Shown here in pieces: positions 30,072-39,798 of a stretch of DNA of 64,000 nt. The stretch's first letter is position 1; the number at the start of each line of letters is the position of its first letter. The notes beneath the pieces were generated by a model that worked only from the letters and a program-made list of their open reading frames with translations, ran no database searches and was not told the DNA's origin. The stretch comes from Marinobacter salarius (GTDB lineage Bacteria; Pseudomonadota; Gammaproteobacteria; Pseudomonadales; Oleiphilaceae). The stretch covers positions 2,790,001 through 2,854,000 of the forward strand of contig CP007152.1 in the NCBI GenBank assembly GCA_000831005.1, in the 5' to 3' direction. Both the position numbers and the translations under genes were made by a program.

Positions 30072-31531
30072 ATGATTCCAGTCATACTCTCAGGTGGTAA
30101 CGGTTCACGCTTTGGCCCCTCTCGCGCCAGGCCTATCCCAAGCAGTTCCTCCATTGGTGGGGGAACAAAGTATGTTGCAGGAAACTCTGTGCCGGCTGCC
30201 GGTCGACGACGCCGAGTCGCCGGTTGTGGTGGCCAACGATGAGCACCGCTTTATTGTCAAAGAGCAGTTGGAGGCCATAGGCCGTCAACCGTTGTCGATA
30301 CTGCTGGAGCCGTTTGGCCGCAACACCGCCCCGGCGGTCGCGATGGCCGCTATCGAAGTGGCGCGAAAAGATCCCAAAGCCATCATGCTGGTGTTGCCCG
30401 CGGATCATGCCATTGAAAATGTCGAGGCGTTCCAGCGGGCTGTTGCCCAGGGGCAGGAAGCCGCCAGGTCCGGAGTTGGTGCTGTTTGGTATTACGCCAA
30501 CCCGGCCGGAGACTGGCTACGGCTATATCGCTGCCGGCCAGTCCGGAGAGGCGCCCGGCGCTGCCCGGCCGGTGTCCCGCTTTATCGAGAAGCCGGACGC
30601 CGAAAAAGCCGCCGCGCTGCTGTCTGCCGGTGGTTACTACTGGAACAGCGGCATGTTCATGTTCCGGGCCGACAGCTACCTGGCGGAGCTGAAGAAACAC
30701 AGCCCGGACATTTACGACACCTGTCTTCTGGCCGCCCGAAGCCTCGAGCGCGACATGGATTTCACCCGTATTCCCGCCGAGATATTCGAGCATTGCCCGG
30801 ACGATTCCATTGACTACGCAGTGATGGAGAAAACATCGAAAGCCTTGTTGGTGCCGATGGATGCAGGCTGGAGCGACGTTGGCTCCTGGTCCACGATCTG
30901 GGATGTGACCGACAAGGACGAGAACGCCAATGCCATCCTGGGTGATGCCTGCCTGGAAGACAGTAACAACTGCCTGGTGTACACCTCGGACAAGCTGGTG
31001 GCCATGTTGGGCGTGAAAGACCTGGTGGTGGTCGACACCAAAGATGCGTTGATGGTTGCCCACAAGGACAAGGTGCAGGACGTCAAGAAACTGGTGAAGC
31101 GGCTGAACGGTGACCAGCGCTCGGAAACCCGCACGCACAGGCAGGTGTATCGCCCGTGGGGCAGCTACGACAGCATCGACATGGGCAACCGTTTTCAGGT
31201 GAAGCGCATAAGCGTCAAGCCGGGCGAGAAGCTGTCGTTGCAGAAGCACCATCACCGGGCTGAGCACTGGATCATCGTCAAGGGTACTGCCGAAGTGACC
31301 CGTGACGAGGAAACGTTCCTGCTGTCCGAGAACCAGTCCACCTACATACCGATCGGCGCGGTACACCGGCTGTTCAATCCCGGCCGCATTCCCCTGGAGC
31401 TGATTGAAGTCCAGTCCGGCGCCTACCTTGGCGAGGATGACATTGAACGCCTGGACGACCGGTACGGTCGCGCGGCGCCCACCCCGGACGTGGAGGAAGA
31501 GCAGATTCCGGTGATGTCGGAAAAGGTATAG
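30072..31531 (+). CDS. algA: Phosphomannose isomerase / GDP-mannose pyrophosphorylase (three frame changes)
   Basis: Bifunctional enzyme making mannose-6-P and GDP-mannose. The N-terminal pyrophosphorylase has MIPVILSGGNGSR, then W-P-L-S-R-Q-A-Y-P-K-Q-F after repair, FGRNTAPAVAMAA and FIEKPDAEKAAALL. The C-terminal isomerase has SLQKHHHRAEHWIIVKGTA. Shifts lie near 30110 (-1), 30150 (-1, restoring L-P-L-V-G-E-Q-S) and 30473 (-2 or +1, restoring E-L-V-L-F-G-I-T-P). Repaired length is about 487 aa. Confidence 0.92.
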
Positions 31532-31615
31532 GGCCAACGCGGCCCGCTTTGCAAAACCGCCAGGGGCAGCAGGGTGGGCCGCGCCATTGATCGAAGGTTA
31601 GACGGAGAAACAGCT

Positions 31616-33001
31616 ATGGACGTGTCCTGTTTTAAGGCTTATGACCTGCGCGGCCGGGTTCCCGACCAGTTGAATCCTGAACTGGCAGAGCGAATCGGGC
31701 GTGCTTACGTGGAGCTGACAAGTGCCCGCCGGGTTGTGGTGGGGTATGACATCCGGTTATCGAGCCCGGAGATTGCAGAAGCGTTGACCATCGGGCTCAG
31801 GGCGGCGGGGGCAGATGTCTATGACATCGGTCTTTGCGGTACCGAGCAGATCTACTTTGCCACCAGTCATTACAGTATGGATGGCGGCATTATGGTGACG
31901 GCCAGCCACAACCCCAAGGATCACAATGGTATGAAGCTGGTTGGCCGCGAATCGCGCCCCATCAGCTCGGATAACGGCCTGAACACCATCCGTGACAGAG
32001 TCTCCCAGCCGTTTATGGATGCCGCCATCCCCGGGCGCCTGGAAAGCCTGTCAGTGGAGGCCGACTATATCCATCACTTGCTGGGATACATCGACGGCAC
32101 CACGATTGGTCCTCTGAAGGTGGTGGTTAACGCGGGCAATGGCGGTGCGGGCCCGGTCATCGACGCGTTGTCACGATGGCTGCCCTTTGATTTCGTACAA
32201 CTGCATCACGAACCCGACGGGCACTTCCCGAACGGGGTTCCCAATCCCCTGCTGGAGGAAAACCGGGCGGTAACGGCTGAGGCGGTTCTGCGCGAAGGGG
32301 CCGACATGGGGATCGCCTGGGACGGCGACTACGACCGCTGTTTTTTCTTTGACGAAAATGGCCGGTTTATCGAAGGCTATTACATCGTGGGCCTGTTGGC
32401 GGACCAGTTCCTGCAGAAGGTAGACGGCGGCAAGATCATTCACGACCCGCGGCTGACCTGGAACACCCAGGAGTTGGTTCGAAAGGCTGGCGGAACACCT
32501 ATCGAAAGCAAAACCGGACACGCGTTCATCAAACAGCGCATGCGCGAGGAAGATGCCCTGTATGGGGGTGAAATGAGTGCCCACCACTACTTCCGGGACT
32601 TCGCCTACTGCGACAGCGGCATGATTCCATGGCTGCTGGTTGCCGAACGCCTGTGCCAGACTGGGCAGCCGTTATCGTCGCTGATCGACGCCCGCATTGA
32701 CGCTTTCCCCGCCAGTGGGGAGATTAACCGCACGGTGGATGATCCGGCCCGGTTGCTTGCGGTGATCGAGGAGATCTATGGTGCCGATGCGGTATCTGTG
32801 GGACACGTTGATGGCCTGAGTGTTGAGTTTGAACGCTGGCGGTTCAATCTCCGGATGTCGAACACGGAGCCGCTGGTGCGGCTGAATGTGGAGTCACGAG
32901 GGGACATTGCCCTGATGAAGGAAAAGACCTCGGAGCTGCTGGCGGAAATGGCGCGGCTGGATCAGCCGGATACCCGTCGAACGGCTGCGGGGGCTCGCTG
33001 A
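31616..33001 (+). CDS. algC: Phosphomannomutase/phosphoglucomutase (AlgC/ManB type)
   Basis: Interconverts mannose-6-P and mannose-1-P to feed AlgA. 461 aa. MVTASHNPKDHNGMKL holds the phosphoserine, AWDGDYDRCFFF the metal site, GGEMSAHHYFRDF the sugar loop and RMSNTEPLVRLNVE the phosphate loop. ATG 31616 follows GGAGAAA. It lies 84 nt after algA in the same orientation; in Pseudomonas algC is unlinked to the alginate operon. Confidence 0.9.
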   Translation: MDVSCFKAYDLRGRVPDQLNPELAERIGRAYVELTSARRVVVGYDIRLSSPEIAEALTIGLRAAGADVYDIGLCGTEQIYFATSHYSMDGGIMVTASHNPKDHNGMKLVGRESRPISSDNGLNTIRDRVSQPFMDAAIPGRLESLSVEADYIHHLLGYIDGTTIGPLKVVVNAGNGGAGPVIDALSRWLPFDFVQLHHEPDGHFPNGVPNPLLEENRAVTAEAVLREGADMGIAWDGDYDRCFFFDENGRFIEGYYIVGLLADQFLQKVDGGKIIHDPRLTWNTQELVRKAGGTPIESKTGHAFIKQRMREEDALYGGEMSAHHYFRDFAYCDSGMIPWLLVAERLCQTGQPLSSLIDARIDAFPASGEINRTVDDPARLLAVIEEIYGADAVSVGHVDGLSVEFERWRFNLRMSNTEPLVRLNVESRGDIALMKEKTSELLAEMARLDQPDTRRTAAGAR

Positions 33002-33055
33002 AACGTCGGCTGTGCCCTATAGTCAGGTGTTGGATAACAACACCAGGAGACCAGT

Positions 33056-34683
33056 ATGAACTCCATCTTCGACAAGGGATTAGAGCCAACCGACGCCAAT
33101 AACGCCACACTGACACCGCTGGATTTCCTGGCCCGCACGGCCAGCGTGTACCCGGAATACCCGGCGGTGATTCATGGTGCCACACGCCGCAACTGGCAGC
33201 AGACCTACGAGCGTTGTCGCCGCCTGGCGTCCGCGCTGGCTGACAAAGGTGTCGGCAAGGGCGACACCGTGGCGGCCATGCTGCCAAACATTCCGCCCAT
33301 GCTGGAGTGTCATTTTGGCATCCCCATGTTGGGGGCAGTACTCAATGCCCTGAACACCCGCCTGGATGCCAAAGCCATCGCCTTCATGCTGGAGCACGGC
33401 GAGGCGAAAGTGCTGATTGCCGATCGGGAGTTTGGCGACGTCATCAACGAAGCCGTCGGCATGCTCGACAACCCGCCACAGGTGATTGACGTCAACGACC
33501 CCGAATTCAGTGGTGCCGGAACCCAGGTGAGCGATCTGGATTACGACGCTTTCGTGGCCAGCGGCGACCCGGCCTTTGACTGGCAAATGCCGGCGGATGA
33601 GTGGGATGCGATTTCGCTGTGCTATACCTCCGGCACCACTGGTAACCCGAAAGGCGTGGTGTATCACCATCGCGGTGCCTATGAGAACGCCATGGGCAAC
33701 CAGGCGGTGTGGTCCATGGGTATGCATCCGGTGTACCTGTGGACACTGCCGATGTTCACTGCAATGGCTGGTGTTTCCCCTGGACCATCACCGCCTTTGC
33801 GGGTACCCATGTGTGCCTGCGTAAGGTAGAGCCGGAGAAAATCCTGCAGCTGATCAGCGAACACAAAGTCAGCCACATGTGCGGTGCGCCTATTGTATTG
33901 AACACCTTGCTGGGCGCTTCGGACGCCGCAAAATCCAGCTTCAGCCATACGGTTCAGGCAATGACCGCAGGTGCGGCACCCCCGGCAAAAGTCATCGAAG
34001 CCATCGAAAACATGGGCTTTCGCGTGACCCACGTTTACGGGCTTACCGAGGTGTACGGACCGGTCACGGTATGCGCCTGGAAATCCGAATGGGATGACCT
34101 GCCGGTGGAAGACCGGGCCAGAATCAAGGCACGGCAGGGCGTTCGCTACCATACCCTGGCCGGCATGATGGTGGGTGACCCGGAAACCATGGAAGCAGTG
34201 CCGAAAGACGGCACCACCATTGGCGAGATTTTCCTGCGCGGCAACACAGTAATGAAGGGTTACCTGAAAAACCCCAAAGCCACCGAAGAGGCATTCCGCG
34301 GCGGCTGGTTCCACACCGGGGACCTGGCCGTCTGGCATGAGGATGGCTACGCGGAGATCAAGGACCGCCTGAAAGACATCATCATTTCCGGCGGCGAGAA
34401 CATCTCCACCATTGAGGTGGAGGACATACTCTACCGCCATCCCGACATCCTCGAGGCCGCCGTGGTGGCAAGGCCGGACGAAAAGTGGGGCGAAACACCC
34501 TGCGCCTTCGTCACCCTCAAGCCCGAAGCAGGGGACGTCAGCGAAGACGACATCATCGCCTTCTGCCGGGAGCGACTGGCGAAGTTCAAAGTGCCCAAGA
34601 CCATTGTGTTCAGCGAACTGCCGAAAACCTCCACCGGCAAGATCCAGAAGTTCGTGCTGCGGGACGACGCCAAAAACCTCTGA
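33056..34683 (+). CDS. Medium-chain-type acyl-CoA ligase (frameshifted)
   Basis: AMP-forming ligase of about 542 aa. Motifs: [18 protein letters not shown] (P-loop), VYGLTEVYGPV, GWFHTGDLAVWHEDGY, IISGGENISTIEVED and the lysine segment KTSTGKIQKFVLRD. It resembles the AlkK / methylmercaptopropionate-CoA ligase group, so medium-chain or short carboxylic acids are likely substrates. The frame breaks near 33757, where one C restores M-F-H-C-N-G-W-C-F-P-W. An intrinsic terminator follows. Confidence 0.85.
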
Positions 34684-34696
34684 CCGCGCGTTATAA

Positions 34697-34739
34697 ACCC
34701 CGGAGCTGCCAGCGATGCAGCCCCGGGGTGCTATTTTTT
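34697..34739 (+). terminator. Strong intrinsic terminator after the acyl-CoA ligase
   Basis: 13-bp stem with one mismatch, ACCCCGGAGCTGC (34697-34709) and GCAGCCCCGGGGT (34717-34729), 7-nt loop, then six T at 34734-34739. It starts 14 nt after the ligase stop codon. Confidence 0.88.
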
Positions 34740-34841
34740 ATCAAATTTCCTGCCCGGTTATGTCATGGCGCTCAGACCGTGACTGCGACAGACTGACCGT
34801 TATCCAATCAAGGCCACACTAATCACCGACGGGAGACACCC

Positions 34842-35993
34842 ATGACCAGCGCTGTTGATAAAGAAGAACTCGACATGTTCCGGGAGTCCGTCATCAAGGC
34901 CCTGGAAACCGAAGTAACCCCCCACTACGAAGAATGGGAACACTCCGGCATCGTGCCCCGGGAACTCTGGAACACCCTGGGCAACGCCGGCATGCTGTGC
35001 GTGGACGTACCTGAAGATTGGGGCGGCTGCGGTGCGCCCTTCCTGTACTCCGTCGTCGTGGGCGAAGAAATGGCCCGCATGGGCTTCGGCGCCCTGTCCA
35101 CCAACGTCATGGTGCACTCCGACATCGTCGCCCCGTACCTCAGCCATATCGGCAACGAAGAACAGCGCCAGTACTGGTTGCCGAAAATGGTCTCCGGCGA
35201 AGCGGTGGGCGCCATCGCCATGACCGAACCCGGCGCCGGCAGCGATCTCCAGGCCATCCGCACCAGCGCGGTGAAAGACGGGGACGACTACATCCTCAAC
35301 GGCTCCAAAACCTTCATCACCAACGGCCAACACGCCGACATGGTCATCGTTGCCGCCAAAACCGACCCCAAGGCCGGCGCACGTGGCATCAGCCTGTTCC
35401 TGGTCGACACCTCGTTGCCCGGTTACAGCAAAGGCCGCAACCTCGACAAAATCGGCCAGCACTCCGGCGACACCTCGGAACTCTTCTTCTCCGACATGCG
35501 CATCCCCGCCTCCGCGCTGCTGGGCGAAGAAGGCCAGGGCTTCATGTACCTGATGCGCGAACTTCCCCGCGAGCGCCTCGTCATCGGCGCCCTCGGTGTT
35601 GCCGCAGCACGCGGCGCCCTGGACCTGACCATCAACTACGCCCAGGAACGGGAACTGTTCGGCCAAAAGCTGGCCCAACTGCAAAACACCCGCTTCGAAA
35701 TCGCCCGCATGGAAACCGACTGCCGCGTTAACCGCGCCTTCGTCGACGAGTGCATTGCGTTGTACGAAAAAGGCGAACTCGACGCGCCCACAGCTTCCAT
35801 GGCCAAGTACAGCGCCACGGAAATGCAGTGCCGGGTGGCCGACGGTTGTTTGCAGTTGTTCGGCGGTTACGGTTACACCAGCGAGTACCCGATTTCGAGA
35901 GCGTTTATCGACGCCAGAGTGCAGAGAATTTACGGCGGCACTTCGGAAGTGATGAAAGAAATCATCGCACGGTCGGTTTTAGGTAAGGCTTAA
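34842..35993 (+). CDS. Acyl-CoA dehydrogenase
   Basis: FAD-dependent enzyme (383 aa) introducing the alpha-beta double bond in an acyl-CoA. AIAMTEPGAGSDLQAIRT and FITNGQHADMVIVAAKTDP form the FAD/substrate region. QLFGGYGYTSEYPISRAFID and IYGGTSEVMKEIIARSVL close the protein. Length is that of ordinary short/medium-chain enzymes, not the ~590 aa DmdC group. It follows the ligase terminator and precedes a thiolase by 16 nt, so the latter pair is an operon. Confidence 0.92.
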   Translation: MTSAVDKEELDMFRESVIKALETEVTPHYEEWEHSGIVPRELWNTLGNAGMLCVDVPEDWGGCGAPFLYSVVVGEEMARMGFGALSTNVMVHSDIVAPYLSHIGNEEQRQYWLPKMVSGEAVGAIAMTEPGAGSDLQAIRTSAVKDGDDYILNGSKTFITNGQHADMVIVAAKTDPKAGARGISLFLVDTSLPGYSKGRNLDKIGQHSGDTSELFFSDMRIPASALLGEEGQGFMYLMRELPRERLVIGALGVAAARGALDLTINYAQERELFGQKLAQLQNTRFEIARMETDCRVNRAFVDECIALYEKGELDAPTASMAKYSATEMQCRVADGCLQLFGGYGYTSEYPISRAFIDARVQRIYGGTSEVMKEIIARSVLGKA

Positions 35994-36009
35994 TCAGAGG
36001 ATTGAAGAC

Positions 36010-37191
36010 ATGAATAGCAACGATGTAGTCATCGCAGGATCAGCAAGAACTCCCATGGGCGGCATGATGGGCGATCTCAGCTCCGTGCGTTCCCCGGATC
36101 TCGGCGCCATCTCCATCAAGGCCGCCATCGAAAGAAGCGGCCTGCAACCCGCCGACATCCAGGAAGTCATCATGGGCTGCGTACTGCCCGGTGGCCTCGG
36201 CCAGGCACCCGCACGCCAGGCCTCCCGCGCCTCCGGCATCCCCGACTCCAGCGGCTGCACCACCGTCAACAAAATGTGCGGCTCCGGCATGCAAGCCGTC
36301 ATCATGGCCCACGACCAGATCAAAGCCGGCACCAACAGCATCATGATCGCCGGCGGCATGGAAAATATGAGCCAGGCACCTTACCTGCTGCCAAAAGCCC
36401 GAGCCGGCATGCGCATGGGCCACGGGCAGGTCATGGATTCCATGTTCCTCGACGGCCTTGAAGACGCCTACGAAGGCGGCCTCATGGGCGTTTTCGCCCA
36501 GCGCACCGCCGACAAATACGACATCAGCCGCGAGGCCATGGACAACTTCGCCATCGCCTCCCTCGAGCGCTCCCTGTCGGCCATCAAGAACGGCGGATTC
36601 TCCGACGAAATCACCCCCGTGACCGTCTCCGGCCGTGGCGGCGACACCGTGGTGGATACCGACGAACAGCCCGGCAAAGCCAAACCCGAGAAAATTCCCC
36701 ACCTCAAACCGGCCTTTGCCAAAGACGGCTCTGTCACCGCCGCCAACGCCAGCTCCATCAGCGACGGCGCCTCCGCGATGGTACTGGCCACCCGCGAAGA
36801 AGCCGAAAAGCGCGGCCTCACTCCCCAGGCCCGCATCGTCGCCCACGCGACACATGCCCGCCTGCCGGCCGAGTTCACCCTTGCGCCCATCGGTGCCATC
36901 GAAAAGGTACTGAAGAAAGCCGGCTGGAACCGCGACGACGTCGACCTGTTCGAAATCAACGAAGCGTTTGCCGTGGTTACCCTGGCCGCCATCAATGAGC
37001 TTGGGCTCGATGCCGACAAGGTCAACGTCCATGGCGGCGCCTGCGCCCTGGGTCACCCCATCGGCTCCTCAGGGTCGCGGATCATGGTCACCCTGATCAA
37101 CGCCCTGAAGCAGCGTGGTCTCAAGCGCGGTGTGGCGTCCCTGTGTATCGGGGGCGGGGAAGGTACCGCTGTCGCGATCGAACTGCTGTAA
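36010..37191 (+). CDS. Acetyl-CoA C-acyltransferase (thiolase)
   Basis: 393 aa thiolase: TVNKMCGSGMQAVIMAHD carries the nucleophilic cysteine, INEAFAVVTLAAINELGLD the glutamine-loop region, HGGACALGHPIGSSGSRI the active-site histidine and LCIGGGEGTAVAIELL the second cysteine region; the usual C-x-G of this last motif is retained as CIG. It thiolytically cleaves 3-ketoacyl-CoA or condenses acetyl-CoA. With the adjacent dehydrogenase it supports beta-oxidation. Confidence 0.92.
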   Translation: MNSNDVVIAGSARTPMGGMMGDLSSVRSPDLGAISIKAAIERSGLQPADIQEVIMGCVLPGGLGQAPARQASRASGIPDSSGCTTVNKMCGSGMQAVIMAHDQIKAGTNSIMIAGGMENMSQAPYLLPKARAGMRMGHGQVMDSMFLDGLEDAYEGGLMGVFAQRTADKYDISREAMDNFAIASLERSLSAIKNGGFSDEITPVTVSGRGGDTVVDTDEQPGKAKPEKIPHLKPAFAKDGSVTAANASSISDGASAMVLATREEAEKRGLTPQARIVAHATHARLPAEFTLAPIGAIEKVLKKAGWNRDDVDLFEINEAFAVVTLAAINELGLDADKVNVHGGACALGHPIGSSGSRIMVTLINALKQRGLKRGVASLCIGGGEGTAVAIELL

Positions 37192-37206
37192 GCGGAGAAA
37201 GAAGAA

Positions 37207-38211
37207 CTACTGGTCCTGCTTGCGGTAGGCCAGTGGGCTGAGCCCGGTCCAGTGCTTGAAGGCACGGGAAAAAGCGCCGGGCTCGGTAAATCCCAGCTGT
37301 GATGAGATCTCCGACACCGTCAGGTTCTGCCGCGTGAGCATAATCACGGCCTGGTCCCGCCGCAGGTTGTCCTTGATCTTCTGGTAGGAACTGCCCTCCG
37401 CCTTCAGTTTGCGCGACAGGGTGTAGGCGGTCATATGCAGCTGCCCGGCGATCTGTTCCAGCGTGGGCAGGCGATCATCGTCCACGTTTTCCAGAATCTG
37501 CCGAACCTGGGTTGTCAGGCTGTCGTCCTCATCGGTCCAGATCAGCAGGTTGCGCGGCGACTTCTCAATAAAACCATCCAGTTCCTCCGGTGTTCGCGTC
37601 ACCGGCATGTCCAGATAATTGTGGCTGAAAAACAGGCTGTTGCGGTCGCGGTTAAAGAAACACTGGCAGGGGAAAACAAACCGGTACTCGTCAAAGTGTC
37701 CGGGCAAATCATGCTGGAAGGTGGCGTGGCTGAGTACGATCTTGCGTCCGATCAGCCAGCCGATTAATCGGTGCCACACCATCAGTAGCCATTCCACCAG
37801 GAAGTTGTCCGGGTCCAGTTCCGGATGGCGGTGGGTGATGCTCAGCTCCACTTCATCGCCGCGGGTGTCAAGCTCAATCACCATGTCATCGGAGAACAGC
37901 CGGTAGCAGCGAATGCTCTGGCGGATCACCTCTTCCAGGTTGCTGCTGTGTACCACCAACGATCCCATCAGGTGAAAGTGCCCCACGCGGCAGGGCTGTG
38001 TGGTACGGCCCATGAACTCGTCATCCAGTTTGCCCCACACCAGCCGGAACAGGCGGATAAACTGTTCCGTGGGCACCCGTGCCCGTGGCGAGTGGATGAA
38101 CTCTGGGTCGATGCCATTATTGCGAAGCAGTTCGTCGGAATAGCCACCGGCCTTCTCCAGGCCATAAAGAACGGCCCTGGCGTAATGAGAGGAGAAGGTC
38201 AGGTTCTTCAT
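37207..38211 (-). CDS. AraC-family regulator (OruR/ArgR-like, Arabinose_bd domain)
   Basis: 334 aa: an N-terminal ligand domain of the Arabinose_bd type (residues ~20-205) and a C-terminal AraC helix-turn-helix, QIAGQLHMTAYTLSRKLKAEG then VSEISSQLGFTEPGAFSRAF and HWTGLSPLAYRK. It is convergent with the thiolase gene (15 nt gap) and probably regulates the neighbouring acyl-CoA genes, though this is inference. Confidence 0.88.
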   Translation of the reverse strand: MKNLTFSSHYARAVLYGLEKAGGYSDELLRNNGIDPEFIHSPRARVPTEQFIRLFRLVWGKLDDEFMGRTTQPCRVGHFHLMGSLVVHSSNLEEVIRQSIRCYRLFSDDMVIELDTRGDEVELSITHRHPELDPDNFLVEWLLMVWHRLIGWLIGRKIVLSHATFQHDLPGHFDEYRFVFPCQCFFNRDRNSLFFSHNYLDMPVTRTPEELDGFIEKSPRNLLIWTDEDDSLTTQVRQILENVDDDRLPTLEQIAGQLHMTAYTLSRKLKAEGSSYQKIKDNLRRDQAVIMLTRQNLTVSEISSQLGFTEPGAFSRAFKHWTGLSPLAYRKQDQ

Positions 38212-38314
38212 AGGTGGTGTTCAGGCTCTGCCGGCAATCAGGTTCATGGACTGTATCTTACGGACGGACAAAGCTGAATGACATAGGCGTCAGAAACCTA
38301 TAGCCGGTCATCGG

Positions 38315-38734
38315 CTATATAGAGCTTGGTCCCTCTTTGAGTCCGACGCCGCCGATTTTCCAGTCATCACCATTCTTGACCATATGGTAGTGGGCGATCC
38401 AGCGTTTGCCCTCCGGCCCCAACAACCGTACCACCTGAATCTGGAAACCGGGGTGGGGTATGCGCTCCATGAACTCAATGGACGAGGCCCGGTGGACGGG
38501 CGCATAGGATAGCTTCACCATATCGTAGAACGACTCTATCGAGCCGGATTGCTGCTTGATGCCTTCCGAGGCATGGTCCCAGGCAGCTTGCCTGTCGTCA
38601 TTGGCGAAGGCTTCAATCTGCGACAGGATCGTGTTCTGGATGGCGTCATCGATATTGTCGTCGTCGGCATGACCACCCACGGCCAAGACGGCGAAGAACA
38701 GGAATACCGATATTAGTGCAAAGGCGCGTTTCAT
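38315..38734 (-). CDS. DUF4864 family exported protein
   Basis: 139 aa with a signal peptide (MKRAFALISVFLFFAVLAVGGHA) and a small alpha+beta domain: ILSQIEAFANDDRQAAWDHA, MVKLSYAPVHRASS and KRWIAHYHMVKNGDDWKIGG. The pattern matches DUF4864, whose function is unknown. ATG 38734 is preferred because it gives the signal peptide start. Confidence 0.75.
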   Translation of the reverse strand: MKRAFALISVFLFFAVLAVGGHADDDNIDDAIQNTILSQIEAFANDDRQAAWDHASEGIKQQSGSIESFYDMVKLSYAPVHRASSIEFMERIPHPGFQIQVVRLLGPEGKRWIAHYHMVKNGDDWKIGGVGLKEGPSSI

Positions 38735-38907
38735 CGAATAGCCTCCCGATGACAACAGTATAGGTGATACGCGGGAGAGGAAGCGCTGGATTCACTGGCA
38801 GCCGATGCGACCTCCGAAGGGCTGCAAAATCTTACAATGTCGGTTTGGGCGGCATGTTATCTTTCGCCTGTTATACTTTTTCCAAAGCTCCTGACAGGTT
38901 TGAGGTT

Positions 38908-39795
38908 ATGGCCGAGGGTACCAAACACCCCCAGAAACTGCTGTTGTTTTATCTGACCAATCAGAGGCCATTCGGCCTGGGCACCCTGAAAATCCGGGAA
39001 ATCATGCCCTTTGTTCCGCTGACCAAGCTACCGCACAGCCATTCGGCGGTGATCGGTACCATGAGTTTTCGCGGCTCCGCCGTGCCGGTGATCGACATGG
39101 CTGCTGCCGTGGGTTACCAGCCGTTGACGGTGGAAGAACGCAAGACCGCTTCGATCATTGTGACCGATGTTCAGCGCCAGGAAATCGGGTTCCTTGTGCG
39201 CAGTGTGCGGAAAATCGTGGAAACCGAGTGGAAGAAGGTGATGCCCCCGCCGAAGAGTCTTGGCGACCGTGCCTTCATTACCGGCCTGGTGAATATCGAT
39301 GATCAGATCGTGCAGTTGCTGGACGTGGAACTGTTGCTGGCACGGGTGTACCCGGAGTCCGTAAACCCCCGGGAAGTCACGCTGACAGACGTTCAACGGG
39401 AAACTCTGAAAGGCCTGAATATCCTGCTGGTGGACGACTCCCAGGTGGCTCGCAAACAGCTCTCGGACGCCCTGGACAGCAAGGATGTGAGCTATTTTGT
39501 CACCACCAACGGGCAGGATGCACTGGACCTGATGCTGAACGCCAACCGCGATGGAAAACCCATCAACATCCTGGTGAGCGACATCGAAATGCCCGGCCTG
39601 GACGGCTACGAGTTGACCTTCAATGTGAGGGACAGCGGCAACGCCCTGAAGCAGCCGTACATCATTCTGCATACCTCCCTGAACAGTGAAATGAGCGTGA
39701 GTTACGCCAAACAGGTGGGGGCAGACGAGGCATTGACCAAATTCGATGCCGAAGAGCTGCTGCACGCCATGCTGCGCGGGGCAGAGCAGGGGTGA
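38908..39795 (+). CDS. cheV: Chemotaxis coupling protein CheV
   Basis: 295 aa with an N-terminal CheW domain (LGTLKIREIMPF, GTMSFRGSAVPVIDMAAAVG, LVNIDDQIVQLLDVE) and a C-terminal response-regulator receiver (ILLVDDSQVARKQL, VSDIEMPGLDGYELT with the phospho-acceptor aspartate, and a threonine/lysine region LHTSLNS...LTKFDAEEL). It couples chemoreceptors to CheA and is tuned by phosphorylation. It is convergent with the channel gene at 39799. Confidence 0.92.
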   Translation: MAEGTKHPQKLLLFYLTNQRPFGLGTLKIREIMPFVPLTKLPHSHSAVIGTMSFRGSAVPVIDMAAAVGYQPLTVEERKTASIIVTDVQRQEIGFLVRSVRKIVETEWKKVMPPPKSLGDRAFITGLVNIDDQIVQLLDVELLLARVYPESVNPREVTLTDVQRETLKGLNILLVDDSQVARKQLSDALDSKDVSYFVTTNGQDALDLMLNANRDGKPINILVSDIEMPGLDGYELTFNVRDSGNALKQPYIILHTSLNSEMSVSYAKQVGADEALTKFDAEELLHAMLRGAEQG

Positions 39796-39798
39796 GGG

